From Deltaproteobacteria bacterium (GTDB taxonomy: Bacteria; Myxococcota_A; UBA9042; DTJE01; S145-11), in NCBI GenBank assembly GCA_015493765.1, contig WGCQ01000071.1, positions 1 to 49,649 of the forward strand: DNA of 49,649 nucleotides. The letters are read 5' to 3'. The position numbers were made by a program, and so were the translations under genes. Numbering within the stretch: the first letter of the stretch is position 1; every line of letters starts with the position of its first letter. Positions 25,702 to 33,186 of this stretch are shown one piece after another. The notes below the pieces were generated by a model. The model saw only the letters and a program-made list of their open reading frames with translations, made no database searches and was not told the DNA's origin.

Positions 25702-27081
25702 TCACCCCCTTGTTTCCGAGTTAATTTCCCCGTTATTGTCCGCAAGACCCAGGCGTTCCATCTTGCGGTACAACGTCCTGCGGTTTATGCCCAAAATCCG
25801 GCTGGCCCGCAGTTTATTGCCATTCGTATATTTTAGCACCCTGCGGATATAATCCGCCTCCATTTGTACCAGGCTGACAAAGTGTTCACGCCTGGCCTTG
25901 GCATGGTTGCGGACCCTTTCCGGCAGGTCATCCACGTCCAGGACCTCCTTTGGGCTCAACACCACCAGGCGTTCCACCATGTTTTCCAGTTCCCTCACAT
26001 TGCCCTGCCATTCGTATTGCATCATCACCTCAACGGCCCCGACCGTGAACTTTTTCAATGCCTTGCCCTGTTCCCGGGAGAATTTTTCCGTAAAATACGC
26101 AATCAGCAGGGGGATGTCCTCCTGGCGTTCCCCCAGCGTGGGCAGCCGGATCGGGATCACCGCAAGCCTGTAATACAGGTCCTGCCGGAATTGGCCCTGC
26201 CTGACAGCCTCTTCCAGGTCCTGGTTGGTGGCCGCAATAATCCTGGCCTTTACCGGGAACGACTTGTCGCTGCCCACGGGCCTGACCACCTTTTCCTGGA
26301 GCACCCTCAGCAACTTGGCCTGGACGGACATGGTTAAATCCCCGATCTCGTCCAAAAACAGCGTACCACCTTCCGCCTCCTTGAACAGCCCCCGCCTGGT
26401 TGCATGCGCGCCCGTAAACGCGCCTTTTACGTGGCCGAACAGTTCGCTTTCCAGCAGCGTATCCGGGATCGCCGAACAGTTGACCGGCACGAACGGTCCG
26501 TCCTTGAATCGGCCCGAAAAGTGGATCGCCCTGGCTACCAGTTCCTTGCCCGTACCTGACGCCCCGGTAATCAATACGCTGGATGGTGAATCCGCGACCA
26601 TGGCAATGCGCGCGAATACATCCTGCATGGCCTTGGATTTCCCGATGATATTGGCGAACGAGTGCCGTTCCTGCAACTGCCTGCGCAACAGTCTGTTTTC
26701 GCGCCTGACCCGACTGACCTCGGATGCCTGTTCCACAATGGTTTTCAACTCGTTTAACTTGAAGGGCTTTTTCACAAAATGAAACGCCCCGGACTTCATG
26801 GCCTCCACTGCGCTGTCCACGGTGCCGAACGCGGTCATCATCACCACCGGCACGTTCATTTTCCTATCCCTCAACTGTTTCAACAGGCCCATACCGCCTA
26901 TACCGGGCATACGCATATCGGTCAGCAGGCAGTCGAACTCGGATGCGTCGAGTTGTTTTATGGCCTGCTCCGCGTTGTTTACCGTGACCACGTCAAAACC
27001 CGAGTCCGTAAAGTATTCCTGCAGAATATTGCACATCTCCTGCTCGTCGTCCACTACCAGCAATTTGATAGCCACATCCAT
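25702..27081 (-). CDS. Sigma-54-dependent response regulator (NtrC family)
   Basis: Taken from ATG 27081 (459 aa); the track's GTG at 27117 adds a tail that reads through a palindrome and lacks a ribosome site. Domains: receiver (KLLVVDDEQEM, phospho-Asp in CLLTDMRMPG, Lys in FVKKPFK) at about 1-120; AAA+ sigma-54 activator with Walker A GASGTGKE, the sigma-contacting GAFTGA loop and Walker B GGTLFLDEIGD at about 140-370; Fis-type HTH (NKLRASRILGINRRTLYRKM) at the end. When phosphorylated it should open sigma-54 promoters. No histidine kinase is adjacent, so it is an orphan. It lies in the kor-thyX-PTPS minus-strand run; a palindrome and TATAAT directly upstream suggest its own promoter. Confidence 0.94.
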   Translation of the reverse strand: MDVAIKLLVVDDEQEMCNILQEYFTDSGFDVVTVNNAEQAIKQLDASEFDCLLTDMRMPGIGGMGLLKQLRDRKMNVPVVMMTAFGTVDSAVEAMKSGAFHFVKKPFKLNELKTIVEQASEVSRVRRENRLLRRQLQERHSFANIIGKSKAMQDVFARIAMVADSPSSVLITGASGTGKELVARAIHFSGRFKDGPFVPVNCSAIPDTLLESELFGHVKGAFTGAHATRRGLFKEAEGGTLFLDEIGDLTMSVQAKLLRVLQEKVVRPVGSDKSFPVKARIIAATNQDLEEAVRQGQFRQDLYYRLAVIPIRLPTLGERQEDIPLLIAYFTEKFSREQGKALKKFTVGAVEVMMQYEWQGNVRELENMVERLVVLSPKEVLDVDDLPERVRNHAKARREHFVSLVQMEADYIRRVLKYTNGNKLRASRILGINRRTLYRKMERLGLADNNGEINSETRG

Positions 27082-27087
27082 GGGGCA

Positions 27088-27120
27088 ATTATACACGATT
27101 ATGTGGCAAAATGCCACATA
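27088..27120 (-). promoter_or_regulatory. TATAAT box and perfect 21-bp palindrome before the NtrC-type gene
   Basis: On the minus strand TATAAT (27093-27088) lies only 6 nt before ATG 27081. A perfect inverted repeat, arms TATGTGGCA and TGCCACATA with a 3-bp centre (27100-27120), covers the -35 region. No Shine-Dalgarno sequence is present. The arrangement suggests a leaderless transcript under control of a dimeric repressor or autoregulator, but the -35 match is poor. Confidence 0.4.
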
Positions 27121-27128
27121 AAAAATCC

Positions 27129-28535
27129 CTAAATCTTACCAAATGCCTTGCTGTACTGCTCATCAAAGCGGTCCTTGCCCGCGATCAGTATGCTGCACAG
27201 GGGAAAGGCCTCCTTCACCTGTCTCAGTAACTGCGTGCTGATGTTGCGTATGTCCCACTGGGCGTGTTTGTCCATGCGCAGCCTGGCCACGTGGTAGGCC
27301 TCGCGCAGGTTCATGGTGCCGATTACGGTCCTGCGGTGGGCGTTGGTCAGGATGTAGTCCGCGACCGGGCCGAGGGCCTGCATCGCCTGCCACGCGGATT
27401 GTGAGGCCTCCATGGCCCGCTCAAACAGGGACACGGCATCAGCAGCCTCTATCACCGGCGGCATGGTCCGGCCCAGCACAGGCGCGTAAGGGCCTGCGCT
27501 CAATGATACCAGGCGGTGCCTCTTCATCTGGGCAAAAGCGGACGCGGACATCACGGCCTGAAAGGTAAAGACAGCGTGTTCAAACTCGCGTGGCATTGGA
27601 TCGTATGCCTTTATCCCATCGAGTACTGCCCGCACAAAGGCCGCAAGTTCTGTTTCAGGCACATTTTTCAAGGTTTCGGGCAACACGGGCCGGCCGGTCA
27701 CGCGCTGGGCCATGGCGGACAAGACCAGCAGGTCCCCGTCAGTCGTGTGATTCAACAGCCGCACATCCGTGTCCGAAGCCCTTTCGGGTACAGGCAACAC
27801 GGGAAACGCAGCGTTTCGGATGCGGATGTCGTATGGGGACGGCTCTGTGTACCTGATCAAACTGGGCGCCACTGAAAATGCGGGCTCATGCAGCATGTGT
27901 GCAAGCCTGCGTACCTCCGCAAGCCTGCTTGCGGCCAGGGCCTTTATCGTGTATTCCAGGGTGCGGGCATTCATGGTCATACCCAGTTGGGCAAACGTGG
28001 CCATGGGCAGCACGTAGCGCGCATCCTCCTTGGCCCGGTGCACGGCCATCTTTTCGTCCCTTGCCTGGCCGGTTTGAATATAATACCGGCTGATACGCTC
28101 CAGCAACGCCCGGTAGGTTGCAAACAGGGTCTCCGCGGTCTGCCGAAACAGGGACTCGAACCGCGTACCCAGAACCTCCTCAGGCACCAGGAAGTCCCTC
28201 TCCAGCCTCACGTAGCGCTGGGACTTTTCGGTAAAGGACGCAAAACGCCTGGCTTCCAGCGTCTCCACGGCCAGCCTGGAGATGTCCAACACGTCGAAAT
28301 TAAATACTGCGTGCTCCGCCACCGAGGCATGCCCCAGCCCAAACACGATCCGCTCGTTGCTCTTTCTGGCCGCATCCACGGCCCCGGCTGCCTGTTTCCT
28401 GAGTTCGGGTATGGGTTCGGGCCGCCTGGATATGCGTGCATAGGCCGCGCTGATCGTTTCAGGGGTCAACGCATCTTTTTGTGTTGATTCAATCTGGGAT
28501 ATGTCGATATTGAAGCCGGCTAAGATGACCTGCAT
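27129..28535 (-). CDS. thyX: FAD-dependent thymidylate synthase, double-domain ThyX
   Basis: ThyX makes dTMP from dUMP using FAD and methylene-tetrahydrofolate. At 468 residues this chain is twice the normal size (about 220-250) and contains two ThyX-like halves. The first has GHASVAEHAVFNFDVLDISR and ARRFASFTEKSQRYV at about 94-109, keeping the SxRYV end of the ThyX motif but with ARR instead of RHR. The second has MKRHRLVSLSAGPY at about 335, keeping RHR but losing the SxR part, and MDKHAQWDIRNIS near 420. So each half retains different parts of the signature. It starts 3 bp after the GNAT gene and is probably co-transcribed with the kor genes. The deoxynucleoside kinase at 48019 could supply salvage. 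Confidence 0.85.
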   Translation of the reverse strand: MQVILAGFNIDISQIESTQKDALTPETISAAYARISRRPEPIPELRKQAAGAVDAARKSNERIVFGLGHASVAEHAVFNFDVLDISRLAVETLEARRFASFTEKSQRYVRLERDFLVPEEVLGTRFESLFRQTAETLFATYRALLERISRYYIQTGQARDEKMAVHRAKEDARYVLPMATFAQLGMTMNARTLEYTIKALAASRLAEVRRLAHMLHEPAFSVAPSLIRYTEPSPYDIRIRNAAFPVLPVPERASDTDVRLLNHTTDGDLLVLSAMAQRVTGRPVLPETLKNVPETELAAFVRAVLDGIKAYDPMPREFEHAVFTFQAVMSASAFAQMKRHRLVSLSAGPYAPVLGRTMPPVIEAADAVSLFERAMEASQSAWQAMQALGPVADYILTNAHRRTVIGTMNLREAYHVARLRMDKHAQWDIRNISTQLLRQVKEAFPLCSILIAGKDRFDEQYSKAFGKI

Positions 28536-28538
28536 CGA

Positions 28539-29147
28539 TCAGTAGAAGCGGCGTGGATCGAAATCTGACACCAGTTCCTCCATCTTGTTCCAGATGTAGG
28601 AAACGTCGTTCGCCAGGATGATCAGGTCCTGCTTGTTGCCCTGGATGTCGCGGACATGGCCTTTGAGCACCGCTTCTTTTTCAAAGCCCAGGCGCTCGAA
28701 TGCCTTGCGTGCCGAGTGCTGGTTTTCCATGACCATGGCAATGATCTTGTCCAGCCCGAAGTCGATTGCATGCGCCACCATGTTCTTTACCATGGCCTTT
28801 CCCAGGCCCTTGTGCTGGAAATCAGCGGCCACAACCACGCGGATTTCGCCCACGTGCCTGGACCAGCCCAGCTTGTCCATGTGCAACGTCGCATCGCCCA
28901 CCACGCGGCCGTCATACCATGCCAGCACCGGGAGTATGGTCTCGAAGTCCATTCCGTCAATCCACCTCTGGATCACGTTGGGGTCCTGCACGTCCTCCTT
29001 CAGGAACAACTTGTCCTTTTCAGGCAGGTCCTGAAAAAATTTCAACAAGGCCGCCTTGTCGCCTTCGTGGAGCAAACGCAGTTCTATTTCCTCACCGCTC
29101 TTAAGCACCACGGTACGAGGATACCCTTCGATCTTTTTATTCGCCAT
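28539..29147 (-). CDS. GNAT-family N-acetyltransferase
   Basis: The start was moved from 29216 to ATG 29147 because GGGAGG lies 6 nt before it (202 aa). The acetyl-CoA-binding core is visible as RVVVAADFQHKGLGKAMVKN (the Q/RxxGxG/A loop appears as QHKGLG) followed by NQHSARKAFERLGFEKE, a standard GNAT ending. The N-terminus (GEEIELRLLHEGDKAALLKF) also fits. It transfers acetyl from acetyl-CoA to an amine; the acceptor is unknown. It lies 34 bp after korC and 3 bp before thyX, so it is likely part of the same transcript. Control of a protein by acetylation next to an acetyl-CoA/acyl-CoA producing enzyme is an attractive but untested idea. Confidence 0.85.
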   Translation of the reverse strand: MANKKIEGYPRTVVLKSGEEIELRLLHEGDKAALLKFFQDLPEKDKLFLKEDVQDPNVIQRWIDGMDFETILPVLAWYDGRVVGDATLHMDKLGWSRHVGEIRVVVAADFQHKGLGKAMVKNMVAHAIDFGLDKIIAMVMENQHSARKAFERLGFEKEAVLKGHVRDIQGNKQDLIILANDVSYIWNKMEELVSDFDPRRFY

Positions 29148-29181
29148 GATCAGCCTCCCGGAGTTTAAGTCAATCTGAACT

Positions 29182-29742
29182 TTATTTATTATCCAACAAA
29201 TTGCGGCCGTATTCAAGCCCTTTTTGGAAGGCGCTCAGGTTAAGTTTCTCCGTGCCCTTCGGTACGGACGCGAGCACGGCCTTTTCCATGCTCTCGGGGC
29301 TGACCACGCCGGCCACCGCAGCAAAGAATCCCATCATCACGATGTTTAACACGATCCTGCGGCCCAGTTCCTCGGCAAACGCCGTGGCAGGGATGCCGAA
29401 ATACCGGATTTTACGGCGTTTGAGGTCCTCCTCGTCAATGGGCACGAGGTCCTTTTCGTACAGCAGCATGCCGCCGTCCACCAGACGAGGGCCGTATTCC
29501 TTGTATGCGCCCCTGGCCATCACCACCAGGATGTTCTGGTTCACCACGTAGGGATAGCCCACGGGTTCCGTATCGATTACCAGTTCGGAACTGGCAGCAC
29601 TGCCCCTGGCCTCCGGACCGAAGGACTGCGTCATGGTCGCGTACTTGCCGTCATAGATAGCGGCCGCCCTGCCGATGATGATGCCCGACAGGATCACGCC
29701 CTGGCCGCCCAGGCCGCCGATTTTTATCTCATACTTCGCCAT
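29182..29742 (-). CDS. korC: 2-oxoacid:ferredoxin oxidoreductase, gamma subunit
   Basis: The real start is ATG 29742 (186 aa), preceded by GGGGTGG; the track adds ten residues. KIGGLGGQGVILSGIIIGRA and QSFGPEARGSAASSELVI are the hallmark motifs of the gamma chain, which helps bind coenzyme A. It overlaps the end of korB by 14 bp. With korD, korA and korB it forms the four-subunit complex that decarboxylates 2-oxoglutarate or a branched 2-oxoacid to acyl-CoA while reducing ferredoxin. Which oxoacid is used cannot be told from motifs alone; kor is used as the most likely label. Confidence 0.9.
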   Translation of the reverse strand: MAKYEIKIGGLGGQGVILSGIIIGRAAAIYDGKYATMTQSFGPEARGSAASSELVIDTEPVGYPYVVNQNILVVMARGAYKEYGPRLVDGGMLLYEKDLVPIDEEDLKRRKIRYFGIPATAFAEELGRRIVLNIVMMGFFAAVAGVVSPESMEKAVLASVPKGTEKLNLSAFQKGLEYGRNLLDNK

Positions 29743-30643
29743 TTTCCACCCCATACAATGTATAACGGTCACCGAGTTTCTTGCTCAGTTGCCTGTTCAT
29801 CAGGTCGATGTACTCATCCCTTTCGATGTCCACGAATTTGCCGATGATCAAGGGCTTGTCGCGGCTGATACCCACATCGTTGACATCAGCGCCGTCCTTG
29901 CGCACGGCCCACTCCTTGAAGCGTTTGACCTCGTCGATCCCCTCGCCCAGGCGGTTACGCCGCAGGTACAACGTGGGGCAGGGTGACATTACCTCGACCA
30001 GCGAAAACCCTTTCTTTGCAATGGCCTCGGTCATGGCCCTGGTCAGGTGCGCCACCTGGTAAACCGTCCAGCGTGCCACGTACACGGCACCTGCCGCGGC
30101 CACCAGTTTAGGAATGTTGAACTGGTGTTCGTACATCCCGTAGGGCATGGTGGTCTGTATTGAACCGAACGGCGTGGTGGGCGCGTACTGGCCACCGGTC
30201 ATGCCGTATGTAAAGTTGTTCACCAGGATTACCGTGATGTCCAGGTTCCTGCGTGCCGCGTGGATCAGGTGGTTGCCGCCGATTGCAGTGAGGTCACCGT
30301 CACCGGAATAGACCACGACCTTCATTTTCGGGTTTGCCAGTTTCAGACCGGTGGCAAACGGGATGGCCCTGCCGTGCGTGGTGTGGAAGGAATCGACCTT
30401 CAGGTAACCGGCAACACGGCCCGTGCAACCGATACCGGAAACAACAGCCAGGTTGTCCAGGTCGATATTGAGTTTTTCCAGCGCCCTGGCAAAGCAGTTC
30501 ACCGTAGTACCTATGCCGCAGCCCGGACACCAGATATGGGGCATCCTTTCCTGCCGCAATATACGGTCAACGGGGTTATCCGCCTGGTCCTGCGGGCTGA
30601 CCCCTGCACCTTCGTATGTTTCTTTCATGTCTTTCTCACTCAT
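29729..30643 (-). CDS. korB: 2-oxoacid:ferredoxin oxidoreductase, beta (TPP-binding) subunit
   Basis: A 304-residue subunit with HIWCPGCGIGT at the N-terminus and the thiamine-diphosphate motif YSGDGDLTAIGG ... ILVNNFTYGMTGGQ. Such separate alpha and beta chains with a small ferredoxin are typical of KOR/VOR enzymes. The ATG overlaps the korA stop codon as ATGA (30640-30643), and GGAGG lies inside the end of korA, so translation is coupled. Oxygen-sensitive chemistry linked to low-potential ferredoxin points to anaerobic or microaerobic metabolism, or to a reductive TCA branch. Confidence 0.92.
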   Translation of the reverse strand: MSEKDMKETYEGAGVSPQDQADNPVDRILRQERMPHIWCPGCGIGTTVNCFARALEKLNIDLDNLAVVSGIGCTGRVAGYLKVDSFHTTHGRAIPFATGLKLANPKMKVVVYSGDGDLTAIGGNHLIHAARRNLDITVILVNNFTYGMTGGQYAPTTPFGSIQTTMPYGMYEHQFNIPKLVAAAGAVYVARWTVYQVAHLTRAMTEAIAKKGFSLVEVMSPCPTLYLRRNRLGEGIDEVKRFKEWAVRKDGADVNDVGISRDKPLIIGKFVDIERDEYIDLMNRQLSKKLGDRYTLYGVENGEV

Positions 30644-31815
30644 TTTGCCGCCTCCAGGATTGCCTTTTCAATGGTTTCGGGTTTGTGCACGCCACCGCCA
30701 GGATGGGGCACCAGCGTGGTAGGACAGTTGCCAGCCGCCAGCCTTTCGACCTCGTACACCAGTTGGCCCATGTTACCCTCGGCAACAATAAGTGCCTTGG
30801 CGTTCTTGGCGATTTCCCGGATCCGTTTTTCAGGCATGGGCCACACCACGACCAGTTTCAGCAAGCCGACCTTGATGCCTTTCTTGCGAGCGTCCTCGAT
30901 GGCCTTTTTCGCAACCCTGGTGGTCACGCCGTAGGCAATCACCACTATATCCGCGCCTTCCACGCCATCTTCCTCGTACTCGATGATCTTGTCCGCGTTG
31001 TCCTTGATTTTGTTGATCATGCGGTTGACCATTTCGTACTGGGTCTTGGTATTCAGGTTTGGATACCCGCGGTGGTCGTGTGTCAGACCGGTTGTATGGA
31101 TCCTGTAGCCGTCCCCGGCCTTGACCATACCGGGGATCATCCCGTATTCAGGGTCGTAAGGCCAGTATTCCTCGGGTGTTTTTTTGGTCCACAGGCGTTC
31201 CTGGACCTCGATTTCATCCGCCTCCGGGATCACGACCTTTTCCAGCATGTGACCAACTACCTCGTCCAGCAGCACGAACACAGGGCACCTGTACAGTTCC
31301 GCTAGGTTGAATGCCTTGATCGTCAGGTCAAAGCACTCCTGCGGCGAGGACGTGGCCAGGGTTATGATTTCGTAGTCCCCGTGCGAGCCCCATTTCACCT
31401 GCATGATGTCGCCCTGGGCAGGCAGGGTCGGCAGGCCCGTGGAGGGGCCGCCCCTCATCACGTCGATAAACACCAGCGGGATTTCGTAGGTCGCGGCCAG
31501 GCCGATGTGTTCCTGCATCAGTGAGATACCGGGACCGCTGGTCACGGTCATTGCCTTTCTGCCGGCCCACACGGCACCCTGAATCGCAATGGATGATGCC
31601 AGTTCGTCCTCCATCTGAATGAAGACTCCGTCGCCCACCACCGGGATACGGGCCGCAAACCGCTCGACCACCTCGGTGGACGGTGTGATCGGATAACCGG
31701 CCGCAAACCTGCAACCAGCAGCCAGGGCACCCTCGCACGCAGCGTGGTTGCCGTCCATGAAATGAATGCCTGTAAGCACTCCTTTAGGATCTGCTTTCAA
31801 CTTTGCCTCCTTCAT
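30640..31815 (-). CDS. korA: 2-oxoacid:ferredoxin oxidoreductase, alpha subunit
   Basis: A 391-residue alpha chain with the family motifs GNHAACEGALAAGCRFAAGY, GYPITPSTEV, QMEDELASSIA, TSGPGISLM and MRGGPSTGLPT. The length fits the alpha subunit of 2-oxoglutarate- or branched-chain-specific enzymes. Its start lies inside korD (32-bp overlap) and its stop overlaps korB as ATGA, a tightly packed four-gene order D-A-B-C. The C-terminal part (LLKLVVVWPMPEKRIREIAK) matches the domain that contacts the beta chain. Confidence 0.93.
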   Translation of the reverse strand: MKEAKLKADPKGVLTGIHFMDGNHAACEGALAAGCRFAAGYPITPSTEVVERFAARIPVVGDGVFIQMEDELASSIAIQGAVWAGRKAMTVTSGPGISLMQEHIGLAATYEIPLVFIDVMRGGPSTGLPTLPAQGDIMQVKWGSHGDYEIITLATSSPQECFDLTIKAFNLAELYRCPVFVLLDEVVGHMLEKVVIPEADEIEVQERLWTKKTPEEYWPYDPEYGMIPGMVKAGDGYRIHTTGLTHDHRGYPNLNTKTQYEMVNRMINKIKDNADKIIEYEEDGVEGADIVVIAYGVTTRVAKKAIEDARKKGIKVGLLKLVVVWPMPEKRIREIAKNAKALIVAEGNMGQLVYEVERLAAGNCPTTLVPHPGGGVHKPETIEKAILEAAK

Positions 31816-32071
31816 TTTTCTGGGCCTGGAGTTTGTCCATCTTTTTCCAGGTTATGCCGAAGATGGCGAAATCCGGGCAAAACATGCCGCAGATATCGCA
31901 TCCCGTGCATTTTTCGGGCCTGGCGAGGACAGGAAAGTGGTAACCTTTTTCGTTGAATTCCTCGCTGAATTCCAGGCAATGGGTAGGACAGGTTTCGATG
32001 CAGTACGCGCATCCCTTACAAAACTCTTTTCTCAGGAAAATCGTTCCTTTCCCTTTTCGTTCTGTGGTCAT
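31784..32071 (-). CDS. korD: 2-oxoacid:ferredoxin oxidoreductase, delta (2x4Fe-4S) subunit
   Basis: A 95-residue ferredoxin-like chain with two complete cluster motifs, CKGCAYCIETCP and CTGCDICGMFCP. It would pass electrons from the TPP site to external ferredoxin. It is first in the kor operon; GGGGG lies before its ATG. It begins only 21 bp after the 3' end of tRNA-Ala on the same strand, so either a promoter is squeezed into that gap or the operon is read through from the tRNA. Confidence 0.92.
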   Translation of the reverse strand: MTTERKGKGTIFLRKEFCKGCAYCIETCPTHCLEFSEEFNEKGYHFPVLARPEKCTGCDICGMFCPDFAIFGITWKKMDKLQAQKNEGGKVESRS

Positions 32072-32092
32072 TTATCCCCCAACAAAAAGTCG

Positions 32093-32166
32093 TGGAGCTG
32101 AGGAGGCTCGAACTCCCGACCTCCAGAGTGCGATTCTGGCGCTCTCCCAAGCTGAGCTACAGCCCC
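32093..32166 (-). tRNA. tRNA-Ala (anticodon CGC)
   Basis: On the minus strand GGGGCTG pairs with CAGCTCC, giving the G3.U70 wobble that marks alanine tRNAs. The anticodon stem CCAGA/TCTGG encloses ATCGCAC, anticodon CGC (codon GCG). T arm TTCGAGC present. Discriminator A; no encoded CCA. A run of five T follows 3 nt later. Confidence 0.96.
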
Positions 32167-32183
32167 GTCCAAAGTCGGAGAGA

Positions 32184-32212
32184 TTATTACAAGAAATGTC
32201 AAGGATTTGCAA
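32184..32212 (-). promoter_or_regulatory. Possible tRNA-Ala promoter
   Basis: On the minus strand TTGCAA (32212-32207), a 17-bp spacer and TAATAA (32189-32184) lie about 17 bp before the tRNA 5' end. Both boxes are partial matches, but position and spacing fit. Confidence 0.35.
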
Positions 32213-32364
32213 GTGACTCATGTAATTAACAGCATAAAAATTGATCTATGTTGCAAAAATTTTGGATCTGAAAGACGGGTTTGGCTGTCGTATTTATGCG
32301 TGGGGTGGCGTGAACGGTGCAGGGTTTCAGCCACCGTATTCGAGGGTGCTGGTTTGTATCGTAG

Positions 32365-32386
32365 GGGCAGACCTATGTGTCTGCCC
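32365..32386. repeat. REP-like hairpin GGGCAGAC/GTCTGCCC
   Basis: A perfect 8-bp inverted repeat with a 6-nt loop (CTATGT), preceded by GTAG. It stands alone at the start of the repeat-rich block and resembles intergenic REP-like hairpins found in many genomes; that likeness is from memory, not a search. Confidence 0.6.
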
Positions 32387-32396
32387 TTGGATTGTC

Positions 32397-32835
32397 ACCA
32401 CCGGGATCACTCGGTCAACGGTCAACAGTCAACGGCCACGGACTCGGGCCTCTGGCATCGGGTCTCGGGACGCAGCCTGCGGCTGCTGCGGGACGGCCGC
32501 GAAACAAGCAGGCGAGGCCGAGGGTGTTGATTTGATAGATTTAGTGACGAATTCGGAAATTTGTGTATTTTGTAATAGTTTGAAATACAAAGATAATCCA
32601 AGATGCCGGCTGGAAGCCGGCGATCCCAGGTGGGGACTTTTCAACAGCCTCGAGGTCGCCTGCGCTTCACGGTCTCGGTCAACGGCCACGGCCACGGTCA
32701 CGGACTCGGGCCTCTGGCATCGGGTCTCGGGACGCAGCCTGCGGCTGCTGCGGGACGGCCCTGCGGGCCTTCGGGAAGGCTCCAGTTGCAACCGGAAACC
32801 TCGGCCACGGCCACGGTGACAGATTCAGTTTCAGT
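32397..32835. repeat. Composite repeat island 4
   Basis: No gene is seen. It contains two copies of the module CTCGGGCCTCTGGCATCGGG - GCAGCCTGCGGCTGC - GCGGGACGGCC (from about 32443 and 32704), CGGTCAACGG hexamer tracts, the AAACAAGCAGGCGAGGCCG piece, and a GCCGGCTGGAAGCCGGC hairpin at about 32606. Between them (32520-32595) is an AT-rich stretch with no recognisable feature. GCAGCC-TGC-GGCTGC and GCCGGC pairs would fold as short stable hairpins. Confidence 0.8.
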
Positions 32836-32836
32836 G

Positions 32837-32889
32837 ACAGTCCGGAAAACCGGACTCCTTCGGACCACGTGTCCGGTTTTCCGGACTGT
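32837..32889. repeat. 53-bp double palindrome, copy 1
   Basis: Two hairpins, AGTCCGGAAAACCGGACT and GTCCGGTTTTCCGGAC, flank CCTTCGGACCACGT; the whole 53 bp is itself nearly an inverted repeat (ACAGTCCGG ... CCGGACTGT). A second copy at 41815 matches it in the opposite orientation. Both copies sit about 100-110 bp before the 163-bp repeat. Confidence 0.8.
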
Positions 32890-32990
32890 CTGTATATATG
32901 TGCCGTCCCGCATAGGCATGGTAACATATTGATACCAAAACATTATTGCCGTATCCATGCGTTGTGGCACATTCATTGCATTGTGATGCG

Positions 32991-33153
32991 TTGTCCCGAT
33001 TGGGACGTTTGACAGGGCAACCGCGGTGGTCAAACAGCGCGCGCGGGGTTTAACCCCACAGACCTTTGGTGGTGGAACAGGTCTGTCCCCGGACCTGGAT
33101 TTGGCTCGGCGTGCCGGCGGGGGAGGGCCCATGCGTTAGCCCGGCCTGTGCCC
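32991..33153. repeat. 163-bp near-identical repeat, copy 1
   Basis: From TTGTCCCGATTGGGACG to AGCCCGGCCTGTGCCC. Compared base by base with 41978-42140 I count seven mismatches and no length change. It begins right after a diverged spacer and ends 33 bp from the stop codon of the Ser/Thr kinase gene, so it may be part of that gene's 3' untranslated region. Identity falls off abruptly at both ends, which marks the repeat boundaries. Confidence 0.85.
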
Positions 33154-33186
33154 TGGCCCCTCCCTGTGGCGGTGGCGCGCCGCTCC

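Noticed and set aside
27100-27120. Sigma-54 promoter (TGGCA ... TTGC) before the NtrC-type gene
   Set aside because: The spacing between the GG and GC elements does not fit the -24/-12 arrangement; the sequence is better explained as a perfect palindrome.
32698-33132. Small ORF starting MGPPPPARRAKSRS, also present at 41904-42119, as a conserved gene
   Set aside because: The two copies lie in the 163-bp repeat; about five of the seven base differences change the amino acid (e.g. G/E, C/W, A/V), and the sequences diverge completely outside the repeat. That is not the pattern of a protein under selection.
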